A stretch of 64,000 bases of DNA, taken from an uncultured Allomuricauda sp. GTDB lineage: Bacteria > Bacteroidota > Bacteroidia > Flavobacteriales > Flavobacteriaceae. A program made the position numbers and the translations under genes. Each line of letters starts with the position of its first letter. The first letter of the stretch is position 1. The notes beneath the pieces are model-generated. The model saw nothing but the letters and a program-made list of their open reading frames with translations. It searched no databases and was not told the origin of the DNA. Below, in pieces: positions 32,985 to 41,773 of the stretch. Location of the stretch: contig NZ_CANMPQ010000005.1 of NCBI RefSeq assembly GCF_947499695.1, forward strand, positions 62,001-126,000, read 5' to 3'.

Positions 32985-33839
32985 TTATTTTAATTCCTTT
33001 TTCCATCGAAGAATATTTTTCTTGTTCATCCGAACAAATTCATCTTTCCCTAATTCATCTGCGATTTTTAAAGATTTGTTAGCGGATATTATTGCAGATT
33101 GATAATCGCCGAGCTTTGCTTCTACCAAAGATTTTACTCTATGAAAGTAATAGGTGTCCCCACCCAATTCCAAAGCTTTATTTAAGTATTCTAGGGCACG
33201 CCGATATTGTGTTCCCTTTTCTTGAAAGTAGCGTGCAGCTTCATAATAGGTTTGCGCTGAAGGGTTTTCTCTGAGCTGCTTGGCAATTTCCAATTCCATC
33301 AAGGAATTGGTATCTACCATAAAGGGTATCTGCACTTTGGTATTGGCCCAAATCAACTCCATAATTGCTGAATCATGGGTGATTGAATCAAAAGAAATCA
33401 AAAAGTTCTCTTGATGATAGGGTATTTTTTGAGGCTTGACAGAAATACGAAATACATCTTCCTCTGGATTATAGTTTTTTCTTCCGTCACCCCAATGTGT
33501 AGTGTTTTCATGAAACACTATTTGCCATTCATCGGCTTCGGGAAAAGCGTATAGGGCATAGGTCCCGGTAGGCAAAACATTGCCCATGACTTTCAAATCC
33601 GAATCAACGGTAATTTTTGTGCTTTCATTCGCCCCTACTCTCCAAATTCTACCATAGGGTACCAGATCTCCAAAAATTTGGCGGCCTTTTGTTGCTGGAC
33701 GGGAGTATTTCACCATTATTTTGGAAAGACCAACATTTTGTTCCACCATCGAAAAGGGACTTGCCTTAGGATGTTTTATTTGAGCGTTACCTTGCCATAA
33801 ACCAACTACACAAAACAACATTAATACTCGAAATACCAT
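32985..33839 (-). CDS. DUF2911 protein with TPR
   Basis: 284 residues. Signal peptide (VLMLFCVVGLWQGNAQ), DUF2911 domain (about 25-165: VKYSRPATKGRQIFGDLVPYG, WRVGANESTKI) and C-terminal tetratricopeptide-like helices (YRRALEYLNKALELGG, YQSAIISANKSLKIA). Function of DUF2911 is not established; the TPR part suggests protein contacts. First in a two-gene unit with the amidase. Confidence 0.9.
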   Translation of the reverse strand: MVFRVLMLFCVVGLWQGNAQIKHPKASPFSMVEQNVGLSKIMVKYSRPATKGRQIFGDLVPYGRIWRVGANESTKITVDSDLKVMGNVLPTGTYALYAFPEADEWQIVFHENTTHWGDGRKNYNPEEDVFRISVKPQKIPYHQENFLISFDSITHDSAIMELIWANTKVQIPFMVDTNSLMELEIAKQLRENPSAQTYYEAARYFQEKGTQYRRALEYLNKALELGGDTYYFHRVKSLVEAKLGDYQSAIISANKSLKIADELGKDEFVRMNKKNILRWKKELK

Positions 33840-33872
33840 AGTTTCTATTTATTCAGTTTGAGAAAAATCCCA

Positions 33873-35276
33873 TTACTCCAGTACTATTTCCCAATCATCC
33901 GTTCTAAATGACGATGCAGGCAAACCGGATTCATTGTACAAATTGGGAAGTGCCTTGTCATAAAAGGCAAAACGAACCGCTACTGGTTCTTTAACCTTAG
34001 AGGAGGATACCTCAACGGTGTTACCCTTGATTCTTGCATTCGCCTTATAAAATTCCTTATCAAGTCCAGCTATATAGAATTCTTCCAACGTTTTTCCATC
34101 CGCTTTCAAACCACTTTCCGCATAATCAAAAGTCACTATTATTTTATTCCTTTTGATTTCCATACCCTTATAAACCGGCCCAGTGAAAGCTACATCTTTA
34201 ACACCATAGGTTTTGGCTAAGGCCCATAGCGCCAATCGTCTACCCACTTCTTGCTTATTTGTAGGGTGTATATCTTTAAGGTTTCCGATGTCATTTGTAA
34301 CCGCCATTCCAGTATTTGGGACATTCAGCATGGTAAATAATTGCGCGTCACGGACAATAGCGGCTTTGATATCTTTTTTATCCTTCTCGTAATCAAAGGG
34401 AGCAATTTGAGCAAAATAAAACGGGAAATCCTTTTTCCAGAGTTCTCTCCAAGATGCAATCAACAAGGGAAATGATTTGTAATAGGACTTTGAATTGGCC
34501 CGATTTGATTCTCCCTGATACCAAATGGCACCAGCTATATTGAACTTCAAAAGTGGGTGAATCATTCCATTATATGCGGTTCCAGGCAGATGTGGCCACC
34601 ATTCAAATTCCGAAATTTGTTTTGAGGCTTCGTTTAGCTCCTCATCTTGTGAAATCCGTCCTTTCGGAATCCAAACTTCTACTGGCGTACCTCCCCAATT
34701 AGAACTTATCAAACCAATAGGAACTGACATCTGTTTATGCAATTTTTTCCCAAAGAAATAGGCGACAGAACTGAAGTTCTGCATGGATTCAGGCGAGCAT
34801 AAAACCCATTCCCCAGGCGTATCATCTTGCGGAGTATTGGATATACGTTGCGGTACTTGGAAAAAACGAATGTCAGCATAGTTAGCATTTTTCACTTCTT
34901 CCTCAGCATTGTCCAGACCCATATTTGGTGTCCATTGCATGTTAGATTGACCTGAAGCGATCCATACTTCACCGATCATAACGTTAGAAAATGTAAGTTC
35001 TTCATGTCCTTTAATGGTGATTGTGTAAGGCCCTCCAGCTGCAGGTGTTGGAATTTCCGTAGACCAAACACCTTGATATGCCTTGGTTGTAATCCCCTCA
35101 CTATTCCATGAACCTATAATGGTAATGGTCTCATTGGTGGCAGTGGTCCACCCCCAAATAGTTGCATTCGATTGTTGCTGCAAAACCATGTTATCGGAAA
35201 GGATTGAGGGTGTCCATATTTTAGCAAAGCTGATATTCACCAGTAGTACTAAAACAAAAAAAAGTAGTTTTTTCAT
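33873..35276 (-). CDS. sialate O-acetylesterase family
   Basis: 467 residues. Signal peptide (LLFFVLVLLVNISFA). SGNH-type esterase with nucleophile in ASGQSNMQW and the second motif WYQGESNR; C-terminal DIHPTNKQEVGRR carries the Asp and His. It removes acetyl groups from sialic acids or plant/algal polysaccharides in the periplasm. N-terminal 100 residues form the usual beta domain. Alone here, without sialic-acid genes next to it, so xylan or other acetylated glycan is as likely. Confidence 0.9.
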   Translation of the reverse strand: MKKLLFFVLVLLVNISFAKIWTPSILSDNMVLQQQSNATIWGWTTATNETITIIGSWNSEGITTKAYQGVWSTEIPTPAAGGPYTITIKGHEELTFSNVMIGEVWIASGQSNMQWTPNMGLDNAEEEVKNANYADIRFFQVPQRISNTPQDDTPGEWVLCSPESMQNFSSVAYFFGKKLHKQMSVPIGLISSNWGGTPVEVWIPKGRISQDEELNEASKQISEFEWWPHLPGTAYNGMIHPLLKFNIAGAIWYQGESNRANSKSYYKSFPLLIASWRELWKKDFPFYFAQIAPFDYEKDKKDIKAAIVRDAQLFTMLNVPNTGMAVTNDIGNLKDIHPTNKQEVGRRLALWALAKTYGVKDVAFTGPVYKGMEIKRNKIIVTFDYAESGLKADGKTLEEFYIAGLDKEFYKANARIKGNTVEVSSSKVKEPVAVRFAFYDKALPNLYNESGLPASSFRTDDWEIVLE

Positions 35277-35319
35277 ATTTTATTGGTTAAGCTTTTAAGG
35301 CTATTAGATAGTATTATCG

Positions 35320-36093
35320 TCATGATTTTGGTATGCCTAGAAGGTAAAGTATAACTCCTGGGCCAGATTTAACCCTTTTTATTTCCCATTCAAAAGATTC
35401 TTTATCTTTCAGTTGGTCGACCAACGCATTCATTTCTTTGACTGAATATGTCCGTAAAGAAGAAACAACACCATCCCAAAGCACAAATAGTGGAACTACG
35501 GGTATGAGATAGGTAAAAATGAGTCTCCCTATCTTAAAGGGTCTTATAAATGGGGTAGTCAATAAAACAGAGATAGGAGAAAAAAGCATAGCCAGAATAC
35601 TTGGAATACTTCGCTCTTGCCCTTCAAAAATACCAATCACGCTATTTGAATTTAACGCATTCTGCAATATTTGTCGGGCATCTTTTGGTTTGAAATGGTG
35701 CAATGACAAGAATTGTGTTCGGAATCCTTTTAAGCTTTCCGGTACGTTTCTAGCATCAATGGATGTGGCTATAAACTCAAAATTATCAGCTTGCTTTTGG
35801 GTATATTCAAAAGCCCTTAGATTCGGGTAGAAATCGGTTAAAACAATCTTTAGATTTGGATTGGTCCTTATGAGTTCAGAATTCAGCCAAAGCAATCCTC
35901 CTCCTCCTCCTGAACCTAAATCGACAATCGTATTTGTTCCGCTTGCCCGCAGTCCCCGTTCCAAGACTGAGACAACAGGTTTGTACAGTTTAACTTTGTT
36001 GGATAAGAACTGAAGAAAATCAGTACCATAGTCGCGTAAAAAACTGGGAAACCATTTTTGGTCTTCAAATTCAAAAAGGTGTAGTCTTCCCAT
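35320..36093 (-). CDS. class I SAM-dependent methyltransferase-like
   Basis: 257 residues. SAM-binding motif I in IVDLGSGGGGGLLWL and motif II in LKIVLTDFYPNL. A mid-region with two hydrophobic helices (about 165-215, LLTTPFIRPFKIGRLIFTYLIPVVPLFVL) is unusual and suggests membrane association. Substrate unknown. Transcribed alone. Confidence 0.78.
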   Translation of the reverse strand: MGRLHLFEFEDQKWFPSFLRDYGTDFLQFLSNKVKLYKPVVSVLERGLRASGTNTIVDLGSGGGGGLLWLNSELIRTNPNLKIVLTDFYPNLRAFEYTQKQADNFEFIATSIDARNVPESLKGFRTQFLSLHHFKPKDARQILQNALNSNSVIGIFEGQERSIPSILAMLFSPISVLLTTPFIRPFKIGRLIFTYLIPVVPLFVLWDGVVSSLRTYSVKEMNALVDQLKDKESFEWEIKRVKSGPGVILYLLGIPKS

Positions 36094-36156
36094 AGTTCTG
36101 TAATAAGTGAACTAAAATTAGGGAATAATTGGCTATTTAAGCTTGATTAGGGAATG

Positions 36157-37113
36157 CTATATTTTGAAGAAAGAATCTACAAATTCGTACTTATTGAAAA
36201 CTTGAAGGTCTTCAATCCCTTCACCTACTCCAATATATTTTACTGGGATTTGAAATTGGTCAGAGATTCCAATGACCACCCCTCCTTTTGCAGTGCCATC
36301 CAATTTGGTCACGGCCAAACTGGTAACTTCTGTTGCCTTGGTGAATTGTTTGGCTTGTTCAAAAGCGTTTTGACCTGTTGAACCATCCAATACCAAAAGC
36401 ACATCATGCGGAGCATCAGGCACTACTTTTTGCATTACCCGCTTAACTTTTGAAAGTTCGTTCATTAGATTGACCTTGTTATGCAAACGCCCAGCGGTAT
36501 CAATGAGTACTACATCGGCATTATCAGCCACAGCAGAATTCAAGGTATCAAAGGCCACCGAAGCTGGATCACTGCCCATTTTTTGCTTTATGATAGGCAC
36601 ATCAACCCGCTTGGCCCAAACCTCCAGTTGGTCAATTGCAGCCGCTCTAAATGTATCTCCTGCTCCTAAAACCACCTTGAGTCCTTGGTTTTTAAATTGA
36701 TTTGCCAATTTTCCGATTGTTGTGGTCTTCCCTACTCCGTTGACACCAACAACCATGATAACATAAGGTCTTTTATCGGAAGGAACAGTAAACTCGGAAT
36801 CTTCACCGACATGGGTTTCGGAAAGTAATCCTGCAATTTCCTCTCGTAATATGGTGTTGAGTTCCTCTGCCCCTAGATATTTGTCCTTGGAAACACGTTC
36901 TTCAATGCGTTCAATTATCTTGAGTGTGGTTTCTACACCCACATCCGAGGTAACCAAAACCTCTTCCAAATTATCCAAAACCTCATCATCTACCTTGGAT
37001 TTTCCGGCCACAGCTTTGCTTAACTTTCCAAAAAAGCTGTTCTTGGATTTTTCAAGACCCTTATCCAAGGTCTCTTTTTTGTCTGAAGAAAATATTTTTT
37101 TAAAAAGGCTCAT
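36157..37113 (-). CDS. ftsY: signal recognition particle receptor
   Basis: 318 residues, short acidic N domain then NG GTPase domain. G1 GVNGVGKTTTIGKLAN, G3 DTAGRLHNK, G4 TKLDGTAKGG. It docks SRP-ribosome complexes at the membrane for protein insertion. The start MSLFKKIF is chosen over an ATG 6 bases upstream. Sits downstream of rpmB, rpmG and the DUF4295 gene, as in other Bacteroidota. Confidence 0.97.
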   Translation of the reverse strand: MSLFKKIFSSDKKETLDKGLEKSKNSFFGKLSKAVAGKSKVDDEVLDNLEEVLVTSDVGVETTLKIIERIEERVSKDKYLGAEELNTILREEIAGLLSETHVGEDSEFTVPSDKRPYVIMVVGVNGVGKTTTIGKLANQFKNQGLKVVLGAGDTFRAAAIDQLEVWAKRVDVPIIKQKMGSDPASVAFDTLNSAVADNADVVLIDTAGRLHNKVNLMNELSKVKRVMQKVVPDAPHDVLLVLDGSTGQNAFEQAKQFTKATEVTSLAVTKLDGTAKGGVVIGISDQFQIPVKYIGVGEGIEDLQVFNKYEFVDSFFKI

Positions 37114-37203
37114 ACGCATTCGTCATCAATCTTCAAAGATAGAAAAGTAAGAGGAGTTATGTTAAACCCAATTTAACTTTGTTTTCGGAACAAGACATAA
37201 AAA

Positions 37204-37224
37204 AAGCCGCTTATAAAGCGGCTT
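37204..37224 (-). terminator. terminator of the rpmB-rpmG-DUF4295 unit
   Basis: A 9-bp stem (AAGCCGCTT / AAGCGGCTT) with a 3-base loop, followed on the minus strand by TTTTTATG. It lies between the DUF4295 gene and ftsY. Confidence 0.8.
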
Positions 37225-37246
37225 GTGATTTTTTCGTAGAATACTA

Positions 37247-37399
37247 CTATTTCTTATTCAACCAATCGTTAACCATTTCAGGCGCCATAACTGATTCTAC
37301 AAAAGTGTAAGCTCCTGTTTTTGGAGATTTTACCATTTTGATGGCCTTGGTCAATCTTTTTGACGATGACTGAAGTGTTGCTACTGTTTTCTTTGCCAT
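37247..37399 (-). CDS. DUF4295 small protein
   Basis: 50 residues: MAKKTVATLQSSSKRLTKAI, then KMVKSPKTGAYTF and VNDWLNKK. This is the small basic protein found in Bacteroidota between rpmG and ftsY; probably ribosome-associated by context and charge, though its role is not established. 11 bases after rpmG. Confidence 0.88.
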   Translation of the reverse strand: MAKKTVATLQSSSKRLTKAIKMVKSPKTGAYTFVESVMAPEMVNDWLNKK

Positions 37400-37410
37400 G
37401 GCTTATTTTA

Positions 37411-37593
37411 TTACTTGATTTCTTTATGAATGGTCATACGCTTAAGGATAGGGTTGAATTTCTTGATTTCCATCCTATCTGGCGTATTTTTCTTGTTCTT
37501 TGTTGTGATGTACCTTGAAGTACCGGGCATACCAGAGTCTTTGTGCTCTGTGCACTCTAAAATAACCTGAATTCTATTTCCTTTCTTTGCCAT
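37411..37593 (-). CDS. rpmG: 50S ribosomal protein L33
   Basis: 60 residues, starting [18 protein letters not shown] and containing [15 protein letters not shown] and [12 protein letters not shown], the standard L33 layout. Only one Cys, so it is the zinc-free form used without zinc regulation. Second gene of the ribosomal unit. Confidence 0.96.
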   Translation of the reverse strand: MAKKGNRIQVILECTEHKDSGMPGTSRYITTKNKKNTPDRMEIKKFNPILKRMTIHKEIK

Positions 37594-37619
37594 TGTATCG
37601 TACTTAAAATCTTATCTAC

Positions 37620-37847
37620 CTATTTTTTGGAATTGATTTCCTTCAAAACAGCTGAGATTCCTTTTTTGTTGATGATCTTTAAACCTCTTGTTGACACGTT
37701 AAGGGTAACCCAACGGTCTTCCTCAGGAATGTAAAATCTCTTTTTAGAAATATTTACATCGAATCTTCTTTTGGTTTTATTGATAGAGAAGGAAACATTG
37801 TTTCCAAACATCACCTTTTTACCTGTTACTTCACAAATCTTAGACAT
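37620..37847 (-). CDS. rpmB: 50S ribosomal protein L28
   Basis: 75 residues. Starts MSKICEVTGKKVMFGNNVS with the L28 core FSINKTKRRFDVNI and ends in a basic helix. Lacks the CxxC zinc pair of the zinc form. First gene of the rpmB-rpmG-DUF4295 unit. Confidence 0.96.
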   Translation of the reverse strand: MSKICEVTGKKVMFGNNVSFSINKTKRRFDVNISKKRFYIPEEDRWVTLNVSTRGLKIINKKGISAVLKEINSKK

Positions 37848-37920
37848 CTCCCTAACTTTTGAGTGATTTTAATGAGGCTGCAAATTTATGGCAATTTAAT
37901 CGGATGCACAAAATTCTTTT

Positions 37921-39168
37921 TTAGAAATTTGCAATTTCTTTTGCTAACATCTCAAACGCCTTGTTTACAGACTTTTGAACGATGCGCTCTCTATGGTTTC
38001 CCATAGTAAATTGTGTGGCAAAAGTACGTCTTGCAGAGCTAATGGCAATAAAGACCGTACCAACCTCAGCATCGGAGTCTCCTTTGGTTGGGCCAGCATT
38101 GCCTGTTGTTGCAATAGAAAAGTCAGTCTTAAATATTTTTCGTGCATTCTCTGCCATAGAGATGGCAACTTCCTCACTAACAACAGAGTGCTTATCTATT
38201 ACTTCTTTCGGAACATTTAAAACTTCTATTTTGGTCTCGGTGGCATAGCTAACCATGCTTCCTTTGAAATAGGCAGATGCTCCAGGAACCGAAGTGATGC
38301 GTTGTGCAATTTTGCCACCCGTAAAACTTTCCGCGGTTGCGATGGTCATATTTTTTTCGGTCAATAACTTTCCTATCTGACTTTCAATGGAATCTTCATC
38401 TTCTTCACCATAAATAATATCACCAATCAACGGGTACAACTTTTCAACTTCTTTGCTGACAGCCATTATCAGCTTTTCCTTGTCATCACCTTTGGCCGTT
38501 AAACGAAGTCTAACCCTACCTAAATTAGGCAGATAAGCCAATTTTATGAAGTCGGGCAGATTATCTTCCCAAGTCTCAATTTTACCTGCAATCGCGCTTT
38601 CTCCCAAACCATGTGTAAGAATGGTCTTGTGCAAAATATGGGGGCGCTCATATTCCTTAACAATTTTAGGGACTACATGGTCCAGAATCAAATATTTCAT
38701 TTCGAGCGGGACCCCAGGCAAGGACACATAAACAGTGTTCCCATTTTTCATCCAGATACCTGGCGCAGTTCCATGGGCATTGGGTAAAACGGTTGCTTTT
38801 GATGGCACCAATGCCTGCTTTCTGTTTAAATCGGAAATTGGTGTGGAAATATATTTTTTGAATAACTCTTCGATGTGTAAAAGCACATCATTATTCATAA
38901 CCAACTCATCATGAAAAAAATCGCAAAGCGTATGTTTGGTTACATCATCCTTGGTTGGACCCAACCCTCCTGTAATAATCACAAGGCTAGAACGAGCTCC
39001 GGCGCTTGTCATTGCTTCCAAAATATGGTCATGAGAATCTTGAACGGATGTTATTTGATACACCGAAACACCGATTTTGTTCAATTCCTTGGAAATAAAT
39101 GCAGAATTAGAGTCCACAATCTGACCAATGAGAATCTCATCCCCAATGGTTATGATCTCGGCTTGCAT
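37921..39168 (-). CDS. cinA: CinA-family protein (competence/damage-inducible, NMN deamidase)
   Basis: 415 residues, full length. N-terminal MoaB-like domain ([34 protein letters not shown]) and C-terminal CinA domain (about 250-415, [14 protein letters not shown]). The C domain deamidates nicotinamide mononucleotide; the N domain has ADP-ribose pyrophosphatase activity in some members. Abuts the Hpt gene directly downstream of its start side. Confidence 0.95.
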   Translation of the reverse strand: MQAEIITIGDEILIGQIVDSNSAFISKELNKIGVSVYQITSVQDSHDHILEAMTSAGARSSLVIITGGLGPTKDDVTKHTLCDFFHDELVMNNDVLLHIEELFKKYISTPISDLNRKQALVPSKATVLPNAHGTAPGIWMKNGNTVYVSLPGVPLEMKYLILDHVVPKIVKEYERPHILHKTILTHGLGESAIAGKIETWEDNLPDFIKLAYLPNLGRVRLRLTAKGDDKEKLIMAVSKEVEKLYPLIGDIIYGEEDEDSIESQIGKLLTEKNMTIATAESFTGGKIAQRITSVPGASAYFKGSMVSYATETKIEVLNVPKEVIDKHSVVSEEVAISMAENARKIFKTDFSIATTGNAGPTKGDSDAEVGTVFIAISSARRTFATQFTMGNHRERIVQKSVNKAFEMLAKEIANF

Positions 39169-39507
39169 TTACAGATTAAAGTCTTTTTTAAGCTCGGATA
39201 CCACTTGAAGTACATCTTTTTTCAGTAAAGGGAATTTCTTCTCAATCTCATCGATGCTGGTGGTGTTTTTGCCAAGAGTCTCTATTTCGAGCGCGGTAGC
39301 TCTTGTTTGCTCCATACCTAATAAATCCACATTTGGTTTTATTTTATGGGCAAGTTTGTATACATTTTCATAATCCCGAGCTTCAATTGCCTTTTCAAGG
39401 TCTTCCATATCAGCGGGGACTTCTTCCAAAAATACAGAAATCACAGAGGTTATAAAGTCCTGATCGCCTTCTGCCATTTCATTTACTTTGTCGAGGTTGT
39501 AAATCAT
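39169..39507 (-). CDS. stand-alone histidine phosphotransfer (Hpt) protein
   Basis: 112 residues forming a single Hpt four-helix bundle. The phospho-acceptor His sits in KLAHKIKPNVDLLG. It would pass phosphate between a hybrid kinase and a response regulator. No kinase or receiver gene is near: it lies between the FAH-type hydrolase (1-base overlap) and cinA (abutting), so its partners are elsewhere. Confidence 0.88.
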   Translation of the reverse strand: MIYNLDKVNEMAEGDQDFITSVISVFLEEVPADMEDLEKAIEARDYENVYKLAHKIKPNVDLLGMEQTRATALEIETLGKNTTSIDEIEKKFPLLKKDVLQVVSELKKDFNL

Positions 39508-40118
39508 TATCTCACAGTAATTTCAAACATATTTTCTCCTTCCAGTGTACCTGAAAGGTAATCATTTGGACTAACTTTACCAACCCCTGCGGGTGTCCCA
39601 GTGAACAAAATATCGCCCTTTTTGAGCATAAAATAGGTAGATACATAGGAGATAAGCTCGTCTATCTTCCACAACATCAAGGAAGTATTGCCGTTTTGCA
39701 CTTTTTCCCCATTTTTTAACAAGGAAAAACCCAGTTTGTCAAGGTTTTCGTACTTTGTTTTTGGTAACCACTTACCCACCACCGCAGATCCATCAAATCC
39801 TTTTGCTTTTTCCCAGGGTAAACCTTTGGATTTTAACTCCGTCTGAAGATCCCTCGCCGTGAAGTCAATTCCAAGCCCGATTTCATCATAATAGGTATGG
39901 GCGAATTGTTTTGTTATATGTTTTCCAACTTTTTTGATCTTGACCAAGACTTCTACTTCATAATGAACATCATTAGAAAATTCGGGAATATAAAAATCTT
40001 GCTCCTTAGGCAGAATTGCAGAATCTGGTTTAATGAAAACAACAGGCTCTTTGGGTTTTTCATTTTCTAATTCCTCAATATGGGCAGTATAATTTCTACC
40101 GATACATATCAGCTTCAT
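39507..40118 (-). CDS. fumarylacetoacetate hydrolase-family protein
   Basis: 203 residues. Typical short FAH-fold enzyme: KLICIGRNYTAHIEE start, KPDSAI, metal-binding acidic motif DVHYEVEVLVKI and C-terminal FTGTPAGVGKVSPND. Members hydrolyse or decarboxylate 2-oxo acids such as acylpyruvates or oxaloacetate. Exact substrate unknown. An ATG 6 bases upstream is an alternative start. Confidence 0.9.
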   Translation of the reverse strand: MKLICIGRNYTAHIEELENEKPKEPVVFIKPDSAILPKEQDFYIPEFSNDVHYEVEVLVKIKKVGKHITKQFAHTYYDEIGLGIDFTARDLQTELKSKGLPWEKAKGFDGSAVVGKWLPKTKYENLDKLGFSLLKNGEKVQNGNTSLMLWKIDELISYVSTYFMLKKGDILFTGTPAGVGKVSPNDYLSGTLEGENMFEITVR

Positions 40119-40146
40119 CTCCAATCATTTTTAGTGGTTATTGTTA

Positions 40147-40920
40147 CTACAATTTATTGTTAAGCTTACTGAGCTTGATTTGTGTAAGCACTTTCTTAGT
40201 GTACAACGGAAAGTCAGCATTCAAAATCCATCCGAAATAACCCGGTTCGGACTCCATTACCTCATCTACCGTCTTGCCCTTATGCTTTCCGAAAGCAAAA
40301 ATAGGCTGTTCATTTTCATCTACACCAATGAATCCTGCAAAGTCAAGTGATTGTTTTCGGGTAGTGAACTGCGATAGCTTCTTAACGTTATTTTCCAAGT
40401 CGGGATAACGATCCAATTGCGCCTTTAGCACCTCGTAGGTCGCATTGGTATCTGCTTCGGCGCTATGGGCATCTTCAAGGTCTTTATCACAATAGAATCT
40501 GTAGGCCGCTCCAAGCGTTCTCTTTTCCATTTTATGGAAAATGGTCTGTACATCCACAGACATCATATGTTTCATATCAAAATCGACATCTGAACGCAGC
40601 ATTTCTTCAGCCAGCAGGGGTATATCAAATCTATCGGAATTGAAACCGGCCAAATCACTGTCCTGGATCATTTTATAAATTTCCTTGGACAGTTGTTTGA
40701 AAGTGGGCTCGTTGGCCACCTTTTCATTTGTAATGCCGTGCACAGCTATTACCTCTGGCGGAATCGGCATTTCAGGATTCACTAGCCAGGTCTTGCCTTC
40801 CTTATTCCCATTTGGAAAAATCTTTAAAATGGAAATTTCAACAATTCTGTCCTTAGCGACATTTGTACCCGTTGTTTCCAAATCGAAAAAACAAATTGGT
40901 TTTGTAAGCTGTAACTCCAT
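40147..40920 (-). CDS. DnaQ-like 3'-5' exonuclease
   Basis: 257 residues. DEDD exonuclease: FFDLETTGTNVAKDRIVEI (ExoI), FNSDRFDIPLL (ExoII) and the HSAEADTNATYEV motif (ExoIII, DEDDh type). The C-terminal part (about 190-250, FAFGKHKGKTVDEV) is an extra DUF3820-like region. Acts on DNA or RNA 3' ends; probably repair or proofreading. Confidence 0.92.
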   Translation of the reverse strand: MELQLTKPICFFDLETTGTNVAKDRIVEISILKIFPNGNKEGKTWLVNPEMPIPPEVIAVHGITNEKVANEPTFKQLSKEIYKMIQDSDLAGFNSDRFDIPLLAEEMLRSDVDFDMKHMMSVDVQTIFHKMEKRTLGAAYRFYCDKDLEDAHSAEADTNATYEVLKAQLDRYPDLENNVKKLSQFTTRKQSLDFAGFIGVDENEQPIFAFGKHKGKTVDEVMESEPGYFGWILNADFPLYTKKVLTQIKLSKLNNKL

Positions 40921-40926
40921 TTAGAT

Positions 40927-41709
40927 CTATTTCGATTTAGAGAATAACCAGGATAACAATTCGGGCTCAGCAAATGCATTGTCCCAACTATTGTGCCCCA
41001 CCCCAGGATACACGGAATATTTAACGTCTATCCCATTTGCTTTCATGGCATCCACCATTTGAGAAGAATACTTTTCGGGAACAACTTGGTCATCGTCTCC
41101 ATGAAAAACCCACCAGTGTGGCTTTTTAAGTTTTTTGGAAATTTCTGGATTGGCACCTCCGCAAATTGGAAGGGCGGCAGCAAAAGTTTTGGGATTCCTT
41201 CGGACCAATTCAAAAGTTCCCATTCCTCCCATAGAAAGTCCACCGACATACATCCTATTTTTATCAAGCTTGTATGTCTTCTTCAAATGCTTAAGTAAGC
41301 CTTCCAACAGCAACATATCTTTTGTGGCCTCTGCATCTTCATAAAAAACAAACTCTCGATTTGGAAAATCTCCTTCAACATCAATTTTCGCCCATGAACT
41401 TTGGGCCTTGCACTGTGGAAAAACAACAATGGCTTTATAATTATTCCTTACTTCCTCTTTTAGAAAAAGATTTGATCCGTGAACCAATTGAGCCTCATTA
41501 TCATTACCTCGTTCTCCAGAACCGTGTAAAAAAAGAATGAGAGGGTATTTTTCTGATGGATTGTAATCCTTCGGTAAAAGAATTCGATAGGGCATCGTAC
41601 CTCCATCTTTTTCAAAGGTTTTCTTTTGGTAACTGGAAAGGTCTTGGGCCTGCATTGAACTGCTAAATAAAAAAAGTAAAGCCAGATTGATTAGGGCAAA
41701 ATATCTCAT
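40927..41709 (-). CDS. secreted alpha/beta hydrolase (PHB-depolymerase/esterase-like)
   Basis: 260 residues. Signal peptide MRYFALINLALLFLFSSSMQAQ, which sets the start. Nucleophile elbow GGLSMGGMG, oxyanion region LFLHGSGERG and catalytic His in GVGHNSWDNAF. Fits the phospholipase/carboxylesterase-like exports common in Bacteroidota; substrate unknown. Follows the DnaQ-like gene by 6 bases in the leftward direction. Confidence 0.87.
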   Translation of the reverse strand: MRYFALINLALLFLFSSSMQAQDLSSYQKKTFEKDGGTMPYRILLPKDYNPSEKYPLILFLHGSGERGNDNEAQLVHGSNLFLKEEVRNNYKAIVVFPQCKAQSSWAKIDVEGDFPNREFVFYEDAEATKDMLLLEGLLKHLKKTYKLDKNRMYVGGLSMGGMGTFELVRRNPKTFAAALPICGGANPEISKKLKKPHWWVFHGDDDQVVPEKYSSQMVDAMKANGIDVKYSVYPGVGHNSWDNAFAEPELLSWLFSKSK

Positions 41710-41773
41710 TGACGAATGCATTTGATTAAGCCTCTAAGTTAACAATAGTGAAAAGAAAAAAACGCTTTTCTAT

